Source: Oceanibaculum nanhaiense
GTDB taxonomy: Bacteria > Pseudomonadota > Alphaproteobacteria > Oceanibaculales > Oceanibaculaceae
Length of the DNA stretch: 64,000 bases
Assembly (NCBI RefSeq): GCF_002148795.1
Contig: NZ_MPOB01000003.1
Span: 248,001-312,000, forward strand
Direction: 5' to 3'
Below, one piece after another: positions 36,231-44,103 of this stretch. Made by a program: the position numbers and the translations under genes. The stretch's first letter is position 1; every line of letters begins with the position of its first letter. Below the pieces are notes generated by a model, which worked only from the letters and a program-made list of their open reading frames with translations, was not told where the DNA came from and ran no database searches.

Positions 36231-36737
36231 TTACCTGCGGGCGATGACGCCGTCGAGCAGCGGGCCGAGCGCCCCCAGCTTGCGGCGGCTCGTCGGCAGA
36301 TCGACGGCATCGCGGTCGGCCAGAATCCAAGGCAGCGGCCTGTTGTCCAGCTTCACGTCGGCGAACAATTCCTTCTGCGTCAGCTTGCCGTCGCCATTCA
36401 GATCGTAATTGCCGAATAGCGTCGGCAGCCCCGCCGAATCGACAAGCATCAGCCCCATGACGATTGAGCCCTGCTGGCGCGGCGGCAGGCTCTTGCCCTT
36501 GCTCAGCACCCATTGCTCGGTCAGTCGGCGGACGCGCTGGATTTCCGTCAGCTCCAGCACGCCATCACGGTTGGCGTCGGCAAAGGCCCAGCCGGCATCG
36601 ATGCAGCGCTGCGCCGGCTTGGTCTCGCAGACCGACCGGTTGCTCTCGATCAGCCGGTCCAGCGCCGGCACATCGGCCAGAACGGAAGCGGGCAGCAGCA
36701 GGGAAGCGGCGAAGGTCAGGCGCGAAAGAGTTTTCAT
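36231..36737 (-). CDS. Exported EF-hand protein
   Basis: 168 residues. The signal peptide is MKTLSRLTFAASLLLPASVLA. Two canonical EF-hand loops are visible: DANRDGVLELTE (54-65) and DLNGDGKLTQKE (about 118-129), each with the D-x-N-x-D-G pattern and terminal E, so calcium binding is expected. The start at 36737 begins the signal peptide; the open frame extends to 36953 but that part is poor. It converges on the Ca2+-dependent RTX protease gene, stopping four bases away, so a shared calcium role is possible. Confidence 0.82.
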   Translation of the reverse strand: MKTLSRLTFAASLLLPASVLADVPALDRLIESNRSVCETKPAQRCIDAGWAFADANRDGVLELTEIQRVRRLTEQWVLSKGKSLPPRQQGSIVMGLMLVDSAGLPTLFGNYDLNGDGKLTQKELFADVKLDNRPLPWILADRDAVDLPTSRRKLGALGPLLDGVIARR

Positions 36738-36912
36738 GCTGCATAGATAATCCGAACTTCGCGGCAAGACGATGGCAAAACGCCCGTTCTGCCCTCTCCC
36801 CTCACCCTCTCCTTTCCCCTTTGCATGCCGCCATGCGCGACGCGCCGCCGATAAGCGATTGCGCATGAAGCCTGGCCGCGCTGCAATGACCACAATAACA
36901 AAGGGGAGCCTC

Positions 36913-38373
36913 ATGACCACGACACGCATTGCCGATATCGGCTGGGCCATCATCTGGGACGCGGACGCGAAACGGCACGTCTACAAGCAGGGCATCGACA
37001 TCGTCTTCACCGATGACCGCATCACCCATATCGGCGACGGCTACACGGAAAAGGTGGACCGCACCATCGACGGCACGGGCCTGATGGTTATGCCGGGGCT
37101 GGTCGATATCCATTCCCATCTGCTGTCGGAGAATGTCGGGCGCGGCGTCACCGAGGAGATCGGCAACCCCGCGCTGTATATGAGCGGCGTCGCCGACCCG
37201 AAGCCGCTGTTCCTGCCCGGCCATTCGATGGACAGCGACACCCTGTCCGCCGAGGGCTTGCGCGCCGCCACCCGCATGGCGATCTCGGAATTGCTGATGA
37301 GCGCCACCACCACCGTGGTCGATCTCGCCATCCCCTATGAGGGCTGGCTGGACACGCTGGCCGACACCGGCATCCGCGCCGTTGCCGCGCCGATGTACCG
37401 CTCCGCCGCCTGGGTCGCGCGCACCGGCCATACGGTCGAGTATGACTGGGACGAAAAGGCCGGCCGCAAGGCGATGGAGGCTGCTTTCCGCACCATGGAC
37501 CTTGCCGTGCAGCATCCCAGCGGGCGGCTGTCCGCCATGGTCAGCCCGGCGCAGGTCGATACCTGCTCCGTCGAACTGCTGCGCGACAGCAACGATATGG
37601 CGCGCGAGCGCAACTGGCCAATCACCCTGCATACCGGCCAGTGCGTCTGGGACCATCTGGAGATCACCCGCCGGCATGGCCTCACCCCCGTGCAATGGCT
37701 GGGCGATATCGGCCTGTTGTCGGACCGCATGATCCTGGCCCATGCGATCTTCCTGGATCACCATTCCTGGATCCGCTGGCACACCCACCGCGACGTGCCG
37801 CTGCTGGCCGAGACCGGCACCCGCGTCGCGCACTGCCCGCTGGTGTTCAGCCGCTATGGCCAGATGATGGAAAGCTTCGGCCAGTATGTGAAGGCCGGCG
37901 TCGCCATGGCCATCGGCACCGACACCCAGCCGCACAACATGCTGGAGGAGATGCGCCTCGCCGCCACGCTGGGCCGGATCGGTGGCCGCCATGTGGAGGA
38001 TACGAACATCGGCGAGGTGTTCCATGCCGCCACCATCGGCGGCGCTGAGGCACTGGGCCGCGACGATCTGGGCCGCATCGCCGTGGGCGCCAAGGCCGAT
38101 ATCGTGCTGGTGGACCTGACCCATCCCGCCATGCGGCCGGTGCGCGACCCGCTGCGCAGCCTGGTCTATTCCGCCGCCGACCGCGCAGTGAAGGAGGTCT
38201 ATGTCGATGGCCAGCAGCTGGTGCGCGACGGCAAAGTGCTGACCGTGGACCGCGACGCCGCCGCCGACACGCTGCAGAAGGTGCAGGCCGACATGCTGCA
38301 GGCCGTCTCCAGCCGCGACCGCCTCGGCCGCAGCGCCGAACAGGTCTCCCCGCTGTCGCTGGCGCGGGGATGA
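36913..38373 (+). CDS. Amidohydrolase-superfamily deaminase/hydrolase (ATZ/TRZ-like)
   Basis: 486 residues. Metal ligands are visible in order: HSH in GLVDIHSHL (about 58-66), a histidine in ITLHTGQC, a histidine in MILAHAIFLD, and the catalytic aspartate in AIGTDTQPHNM. The C-terminal DLGRIAVGAKADIVLVDL is typical of the family. These enzymes deaminate or dechlorinate aromatic or triazine-type rings such as guanine, cytosine or S-adenosylhomocysteine. A GGGGAGCC RBS precedes the ATG at 36913. It is followed 41 bases later by a beta-hydroxyacid dehydrogenase gene, so a short catabolic operon is likely. Confidence 0.88.
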   Translation: MTTTRIADIGWAIIWDADAKRHVYKQGIDIVFTDDRITHIGDGYTEKVDRTIDGTGLMVMPGLVDIHSHLLSENVGRGVTEEIGNPALYMSGVADPKPLFLPGHSMDSDTLSAEGLRAATRMAISELLMSATTTVVDLAIPYEGWLDTLADTGIRAVAAPMYRSAAWVARTGHTVEYDWDEKAGRKAMEAAFRTMDLAVQHPSGRLSAMVSPAQVDTCSVELLRDSNDMARERNWPITLHTGQCVWDHLEITRRHGLTPVQWLGDIGLLSDRMILAHAIFLDHHSWIRWHTHRDVPLLAETGTRVAHCPLVFSRYGQMMESFGQYVKAGVAMAIGTDTQPHNMLEEMRLAATLGRIGGRHVEDTNIGEVFHAATIGGAEALGRDDLGRIAVGAKADIVLVDLTHPAMRPVRDPLRSLVYSAADRAVKEVYVDGQQLVRDGKVLTVDRDAAADTLQKVQADMLQAVSSRDRLGRSAEQVSPLSLARG

Positions 38374-38414
38374 AAAGAAAGCCTCATAACAAACTGAAAA
38401 ATCTGGAGGAATCT

Positions 38415-39323
38415 ATGGAACGGATCGGCTTTATCGGCCTGGGCGCGATGGGGCGGCCGATGGCGCGCAACCTGCTGCGTGGCCTCAGGGCGGGCGGCGG
38501 GGCGGAGATGATCGTCTATGACATGAACCCGGACGCCGTCGCGGCGCTGGTCGCCGAAGGGGCGAAAGCCGCCGGCAGCATTGCCGAGGTCGCGGCCAAT
38601 GCCGACATCATCGTCACCATGCTGCCGGATTCGCCGGATGTGGAGGCGGTCGTGCTCGGCCCCGGCGGGCTGGCCGACTCGGCCAAAACGGAAATCCTGG
38701 TGATGGATATGAGCACCATCGACCCGTCCGTTACCGACCGGTTGTCGAAGACGCTGGGCGAGCGCGGCCACGGCTTCGTCGATGCCCCGGTCGGCCGCAC
38801 CGTGACCTTCGCCGAGCAGGGCAAGTCGCTGTTCATGGTCGGCGCCAGCTCGAACGATTTCGGCCGGGTGAAGCCGCTGCTGGAGGCGATGGGCAACACC
38901 ATCCATCATTGCGGCGCGCCGGGTGCGGGCATCCGCACCAAGCTGGTGAACAATTACATCGCCATCGTCATGAACCAGGTGAATGCCGAGGCGCTGGCGC
39001 TGATCCAGAGCTTCGGCCTCGGCCTGCAGCAGACGCTGGATGTGGTGAACGGCACGACGGCGACCAACGGCCACCTCGTCAGCAACTACCCGGCCAAGGT
39101 GCTGGGCGGCGATCTCGATCCCGGCTTCCGGGTGAAGCTGGCCGACAAGGATCTGAACCTGGCGCTGGACGCCGCACGCGCCGCCGATATCCCGATGTTC
39201 CTCGGCCATGCGGCACGCGAATGCTATGGCCTGGCCCGGGCGGCGGGGCATGCGGAGACCGACTGGACCGTGCTGGTCGATCTCGCCTGCGCCCGCGCCG
39301 GGCTGACGCCGCCGCGTCTGTAG
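38415..39323 (+). CDS. Beta-hydroxyacid dehydrogenase, sulfolactaldehyde-reductase (YihU)-like
   Basis: 302 residues. NAD(P) motif GFIGLGAMGRPMARN (5-19); substrate motif DAPVGRT at 123-129; catalytic lysine K176 in TKLVNNY. Most family members have a GG pair after APV/APVS; the VGRT variant with arginine is the form I associate with sulfolactaldehyde reductase YihU, where the arginine holds the sulfonate. YihU also uses an asparagine (N179 here) and a serine seven residues after the lysine, which is A183 here, so the exact substrate may differ (succinic semialdehyde-type acids are alternatives). GGAGG lies eight bases before the start. Confidence 0.85.
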   Translation: MERIGFIGLGAMGRPMARNLLRGLRAGGGAEMIVYDMNPDAVAALVAEGAKAAGSIAEVAANADIIVTMLPDSPDVEAVVLGPGGLADSAKTEILVMDMSTIDPSVTDRLSKTLGERGHGFVDAPVGRTVTFAEQGKSLFMVGASSNDFGRVKPLLEAMGNTIHHCGAPGAGIRTKLVNNYIAIVMNQVNAEALALIQSFGLGLQQTLDVVNGTTATNGHLVSNYPAKVLGGDLDPGFRVKLADKDLNLALDAARAADIPMFLGHAARECYGLARAAGHAETDWTVLVDLACARAGLTPPRL

Positions 39324-39327
39324 CGGG

Positions 39328-39876
39328 TTAGCGGATCAGCTGCTCAATGAAGCCCTCGCCGAGGCCGTTCTGGCGGTAGTAGGCGCGGAACTTCTCGATG
39401 CGGGTGAACACATCCTCATAGCCGGTCTGCTTGCCGTTCTCATCGACATAGAGCAGCGGGCCCATATTGTGGAACAGGGTGGTCATGTGCCCGACCTTGG
39501 GATCGACCACCAGCGTATGGGTCTCGCCCGCCGGCTCGAAGATGAAGGTGCCCTTGGTGGCGACCCAATCATGCTCCAGATAGCCCCAGGCGCCGTCCAG
39601 CGTGTAGCCGGTGACCATCGCCGGATGGCGGTGGCGGCTGACGATGCCGCCGGCCTTGGCCTTTAGGATGTTCACCCAGCTGCCCTGCACGACATTCAGC
39701 ATCAGCGGGCGGATCCAGACATTGTCAGACAGCTGCATCCACATGCGCTCGTCATCGCCGGAGGTGTCGATCACCAGTTCCGGCGCCGCATCCATCGGCA
39801 GCGGGACACGCACGAAATTCTTGCCCGGCTTGCCCGGCGCAAGCTCTTCGGTCATCGGCACCACATTGCTGCTCAT
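39328..39876 (-). CDS. Cupin protein, 2,4'-dihydroxyacetophenone-dioxygenase-like
   Basis: 182 residues with one cupin barrel of the ChrR-cupin type. Metal-binding residues appear in SRHRHPAMVTGYTLDG (HxH and the following region) and in EPAGETHTLVVD (glutamate and histidine). The length and the sequence VGHMTTLFHNMGPLLYVDENG match the 2,4'-dihydroxyacetophenone dioxygenase-like family. Start chosen at 39876 with GGGAGG about eight bases upstream; longer in-frame starts are possible to 39945. It converges on the dehydrogenase gene, four bases apart, so could act on related metabolites. Confidence 0.8.
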   Translation of the reverse strand: MSSNVVPMTEELAPGKPGKNFVRVPLPMDAAPELVIDTSGDDERMWMQLSDNVWIRPLMLNVVQGSWVNILKAKAGGIVSRHRHPAMVTGYTLDGAWGYLEHDWVATKGTFIFEPAGETHTLVVDPKVGHMTTLFHNMGPLLYVDENGKQTGYEDVFTRIEKFRAYYRQNGLGEGFIEQLIR

Positions 39877-40033
39877 CGGTCTTTTCCTCCCAGAGTGATT
39901 GGTTGGCCAGAGTGGCTGATTGGCTTTCGCTCCTAGCATACACATAAGAAAAGCCGGTTAAACATTGCGCACCGCGCATGGGCGCCACGCGGGAGATTCA
40001 CACGGAGCGGAAACTGCACTAGCATCCGCTGCC

Positions 40034-40819
40034 ATGATGCATCGACCTGCCCTTCCCTGTCTGTTCATTGCGCTTGCCGCGCTGCTCACGCTGCCCGCGC
40101 AGGCGACTCCGATCGTCAATCAGGCCGAGACATACGCGCCCGGCTGGGACTATCAGGGACCGAACGGCCCCGTGCACTGGGGTACGCTGTCGCCATCCTA
40201 CTGGGCGTGCGGGCAGGGCACACGGCAATCGCCCATCGACGTGACCGCGCTGACCCCGGCCGATTTGCCGGAACTGACGCTGCATTATCCCGGCGGCCCG
40301 TTGTCGGTGATGCATACCGGCCGTCTGCTGAAGCTGCGCGGCGGGCCGCGCGATGTGCTGGACAGCGGCTGGAGCGCTTATAACCTGCGCCATATCGACA
40401 TAAGGGTGCCGGCGGAACACCGGCTGGACGGACGCGAATTCGCCGCCGAACTGCAGCTTGTGCATCAGCGCGCCGACGGCCATGTCGCCATCCTGTCGGT
40501 GCTGATGGAAGAAGGCCGGGCGAACCGCGCCATCGACCGGGTGCTGGCCGCCCTGCCGAGCGGGCCGGGGCTGGAACGCACCCTGCCCGACCAGGCTTTT
40601 TCCGCGCACGAGCTGCTGCCCGCCGATTTTTCCTATGCCCGCTATACCGGGTCGCTGACCACCCCGCCCTGCACCGAACGGGTCGACTGGGTCGTGCTGC
40701 GCACCCCGGTCACGCTGTCCGCCGAACAGGCGAAGCTGCTGCGCGAAGCGGTGGGCGGACGCGGCAATGCCCGCCCGCTGCAACCGCGCAATGGCCGGGA
40801 AATACCCGCCCGGTACTGA
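40034..40819 (+). CDS. Alpha-carbonic-anhydrase-like protein lacking zinc ligands
   Basis: 261 residues. Signal peptide at 1-24 (LFIALAALLTLPAQA). The alpha-CA fold is unmistakable: GPNGPVHWGTLSP, CGQGTRQSPIDV, LVHQRADGHVAILSVLMEEGRAN and SLTTPPCTERVDWVVL. The three zinc histidines are all replaced: the HxH pair of the usual FHFH-PSEH segment is D122 and R124 (IDIRVPAEH), and the third, before LVH, is Q141. The proton-shuttle position also appears to be R. So it should not hydrate CO2 and is probably a periplasmic binding or structural protein, analogous to animal CARPs. Confidence 0.9.
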   Translation: MMHRPALPCLFIALAALLTLPAQATPIVNQAETYAPGWDYQGPNGPVHWGTLSPSYWACGQGTRQSPIDVTALTPADLPELTLHYPGGPLSVMHTGRLLKLRGGPRDVLDSGWSAYNLRHIDIRVPAEHRLDGREFAAELQLVHQRADGHVAILSVLMEEGRANRAIDRVLAALPSGPGLERTLPDQAFSAHELLPADFSYARYTGSLTTPPCTERVDWVVLRTPVTLSAEQAKLLREAVGGRGNARPLQPRNGREIPARY

Positions 40820-40825
40820 CGCGGT

Positions 40826-43800
40826 TCAGCGCGTGGGCTGCGCCGGCGCAGTGTCGCCGCCACGGTCGCCGAAGAAGCGGAACAAATCGCGCAGGAAACC
40901 CGGCGCCAGCGCGGTCAGCGGATTCACCGTGACGCGCGGATTATCCGCCGGCCCGTCGAGACGGAATTCGGTCGCCAGCAGCCCCTCATCCTTGCCGCCG
41001 ACGATCAGCGGCCCGAGCAGCGGGATTGAGCCCAGTGCCTGGCTCAGCTGATAGGCCGGCACGATCAGCCCGGAGACATTGATGCCACCGTTCCCGTCAT
41101 CGATCACGCCATCGACCGACAGGCCCAGCGCCGCCCCCACGGCGCGCGCATTGCGGATACGCGTCACCTTGTCCTGGCGTTCGATATCGCCGGTGAGACG
41201 CGTAAAGACGATGCCTTCTCCGGCCAGGGCCGACTGGATATCCTGCGATCCGGTGACGCGCAGCACCTCGGCCAGCGCCTCGGCCCGGACGATCCGGAAA
41301 TCGGCAATGTCGAGCGCAGCCTGGATCGGTTTCCGGAAATCGTCGAAATCGGCGCGGCCATCGACACGCAGACGCCCCCCCACCATCCGGTCGAACAGGC
41401 CGAAACTGCGCAGCGCCGCACCGGCATCGTCGGAAACCAGAATGAATTCGTGGCCGCTGGCACCGGTGATCGGCGTGGCCACAAGATCGAAGCGTCCGGC
41501 TTCCGCCAGACGGCCGGCGATCTTCACATCGCGCCAGGTGGTGCCATCATGCACCAGATTGGCCTCGACCCCGTCCAGCAGCCGGTCATCCTCCAGCAGC
41601 ACGCGCTGGAACCGGCCATTCAGCCGCAGCGCCGGAAAGGTCGGCGGCGTGTCGTCCGCTTCGCCCTCTTCCTCCGCCAGGGCCGGGCGCAGATCGAGAC
41701 TGCGTCCCGACAGGTCGATGTCCAGCCCCCCGTCCGGCTGCCGGACGACGCTGCCCTCGATATCGGTCTGTCCCAGCTTCAGCTCGGTGAAATCAACCCG
41801 GCGGAGATGCTCGAAATCCGGTGTGAATTCGGCCTGGCCCACCGCCGCCAGATCGGAAGCGGCGATCTGGAACCGCTCGAAACGGGGGTCTCCGCCCTTC
41901 GGGATCGCGATATTCAGCCGCGCCATGCCGGCGATCTGCGGCGGCTTTGTCCAGCCCACCTCCGGCAGCGACAAGGTGGCGTCGCGCAGATCATGGGTCG
42001 CGGCGATGCGGTCGGTGCCGTCGCTGGCCTGCCGGTAATCGATCTCGGTCGCGACCGGCCCGGTCAGATAGGGCTGGAAATCGAAGCCAAGCCGGATGCG
42101 CGCGGCATCGTCCAGAATACCGGAGGCCTGGATGCGCCGGCGCACCTCGACATTGCTGCGGAATTCCTCGCGCCATGTCACCGGGATCGGTACATCGGCG
42201 AAACGCCCCGTCCCTTCGATGGTCATGCCGCGCCCGTCCAGCGTCAGGGCCAGTTCGCCGTCGCGGAAATCCTGATCCAGCAACACCTTGCGCAGGGAGA
42301 CGCCGCGCATGTTCGCCGCCGCCGCCAGCTTCACCCGGTCCAGCCCCAGATCGTTGACCAGCGGGAACTGGAACACCAGCCGCGCCGCCGCCAGCCCGTC
42401 CACATTGGCCGGCGGGATGCCCAGCGCCGTCGCATAGTCCAGTGGCTTGTGATCGATCACCCGCATGACATCGCGCAAGGGGCCGCGTACCACCACCTCG
42501 ATATCGGCCAGTTCCTTTTTGCCGTCGAGCCCGGTCAAATCGATGGTGGCGGGGCCAGCCGCCAGATCGTACAGCCGACCGCTTTCCACATCGATCTTGA
42601 ACCGTCCGGGCGAGAATTCTGCCCGACCCGTCGTTTCCAGCACCGGCGGCAAGGGCCGCATGTAATGGGTGGTGACGCCGGAAAAGGCGATCTCGCCGTC
42701 AAAATCCTCCACGGCGAGGTCGCTGGGATCGTCCCGCGCCATCCGCCCGCGCAGCGAGATGCGCGCTCTTGAGACGCCGCCGCCTTCCAGATTCGCCGTG
42801 ACCCAGCGCCGAGGGTTGCGGCCAACCTCGCGCGGCCAGTATCCGGCGAGATCGTCGGTTGTGACATTCTCCGCCACCGCCTCGGCGACCAGCCCGTAGC
42901 TGTCGGCATTGCCCACATCGATGAGCGTGCCGGTAAGGCTCAACCGCGGCCCCGCCTTCGCCGCCGTTCCCAGATCGATGACCAGGCTGGGCAGCATCAC
43001 CATCGCGCTCTCACGGCGGTAATTCACCGTCGCCTGGATGGCGCGCACCGGCAGCGGCAGATCGTAGAGCGTGGGCAGGTCGATCTGTCCGCCCTGCCCG
43101 CGCACATTCACCTCGATGCTGCGCGCCACGGTCAGCGCCTCGGCCTCGATCTCCACACTGCCGGACAGCGGCACGCCGACGGCCGACAGCGCGGCCAGTT
43201 CCGGCACCTTGCGGGCCAGCGCATCCGGCTCCAGCCCGCTGAACTCGACGGACAGGCGCGAGGTCCGGTCGTCCAGGCGATGGCTGCCCTCGAAGCTCAC
43301 CATCAACGGCATGGTGCCAAGATCGAATTCCAGCATGCCGCGGCTGCGCACACCTCTCTCGCCACGCCGCAGCAGGATATCCGCGCTGGGCACCGACCAT
43401 TGCGTGCCCAGCGCCAGATCGATGATGGTGAGGCTGGCGCGCCGCACCCGCACGATCTCCAGATAGCCGGTGGCGCTGTCCGGGTCGGGCGCGCGGTTCA
43501 GCTCCTCGGCGATGAGGGTGAGCGCATCGTCCGTCACCGCCGTCTTGCTCACCTCATCCGGCAGGCTGTCCGGCGGTCCGAGGCGCAGGCTGCCATCGCG
43601 CAGCCGCACGACGGAGAAGGCCGGCTCGACCGCCTCGATTTCCACCGGCGCCAGCAGGCCGCGCAGCAGGCCGCGCAGGCTGAACCGGATCTGGATCGCC
43701 GGCACCGATGCGGTCGGCCCGCCCGCATGGCCGGCGATCCGAACATCCGTCGCCTCCAGCTTCAGCGATTTTTCCTCGGCCTCCCAGACGATCTGCGTGC

Positions 43801-43999
43801 GTTCCAGCGCAATATCGTAGCCGGGCAAAGCCTGTTCGAGGGCCGATTCGGTGTAGGGACGCAGGAAATCCAGCGCGATCGGCCCGGCGGTCAGGCGCCA
43901 GAAGGCCAGCATCAGCAGGACACTGAGCGCCGCGACCGAGCCGGCCATCACCTCAAGGGCGATGACGGCGCTTCGCCGCAAGGTCGGGCGCCGAATCAC
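40826..43999 (-). CDS. AsmA-like/DUF3971 envelope protein (YhdP/TamB-related)
   Basis: 1057 residues: one N-terminal transmembrane helix (about 10-37) followed by a very long beta-rich periplasmic part with DUF3971-type sequence and a C-terminal AsmA-2-type segment ending near PLLGPLIVGGKDEGLLATEFRLDGP. Members of this group span the periplasm as hydrophobic grooves and carry phospholipids toward the outer membrane. Size and topology match. It diverges from glnE by 104 bases and ends seven bases from the converging carbonic-anhydrase-like gene. Confidence 0.85.
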   Translation of the reverse strand: MIRRPTLRRSAVIALEVMAGSVAALSVLLMLAFWRLTAGPIALDFLRPYTESALEQALPGYDIALERTQIVWEAEEKSLKLEATDVRIAGHAGGPTASVPAIQIRFSLRGLLRGLLAPVEIEAVEPAFSVVRLRDGSLRLGPPDSLPDEVSKTAVTDDALTLIAEELNRAPDPDSATGYLEIVRVRRASLTIIDLALGTQWSVPSADILLRRGERGVRSRGMLEFDLGTMPLMVSFEGSHRLDDRTSRLSVEFSGLEPDALARKVPELAALSAVGVPLSGSVEIEAEALTVARSIEVNVRGQGGQIDLPTLYDLPLPVRAIQATVNYRRESAMVMLPSLVIDLGTAAKAGPRLSLTGTLIDVGNADSYGLVAEAVAENVTTDDLAGYWPREVGRNPRRWVTANLEGGGVSRARISLRGRMARDDPSDLAVEDFDGEIAFSGVTTHYMRPLPPVLETTGRAEFSPGRFKIDVESGRLYDLAAGPATIDLTGLDGKKELADIEVVVRGPLRDVMRVIDHKPLDYATALGIPPANVDGLAAARLVFQFPLVNDLGLDRVKLAAAANMRGVSLRKVLLDQDFRDGELALTLDGRGMTIEGTGRFADVPIPVTWREEFRSNVEVRRRIQASGILDDAARIRLGFDFQPYLTGPVATEIDYRQASDGTDRIAATHDLRDATLSLPEVGWTKPPQIAGMARLNIAIPKGGDPRFERFQIAASDLAAVGQAEFTPDFEHLRRVDFTELKLGQTDIEGSVVRQPDGGLDIDLSGRSLDLRPALAEEEGEADDTPPTFPALRLNGRFQRVLLEDDRLLDGVEANLVHDGTTWRDVKIAGRLAEAGRFDLVATPITGASGHEFILVSDDAGAALRSFGLFDRMVGGRLRVDGRADFDDFRKPIQAALDIADFRIVRAEALAEVLRVTGSQDIQSALAGEGIVFTRLTGDIERQDKVTRIRNARAVGAALGLSVDGVIDDGNGGINVSGLIVPAYQLSQALGSIPLLGPLIVGGKDEGLLATEFRLDGPADNPRVTVNPLTALAPGFLRDLFRFFGDRGGDTAPAQPTR

Positions 44000-44103
44000 T
44001 GTGTTTCATTCCTTCCGCTGCGGGATTTTGGCTTGCGCGACCGCCGAACGACCGTCATGCAGGGGCTTGACGTCGGCATGGCGATCACCCCCAGCATAGC
44101 GTT

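Noticed and set aside
40034-40819. Functional carbonic anhydrase annotation
   Set aside because: All three zinc histidine positions are substituted, so a catalytic call is not supported.
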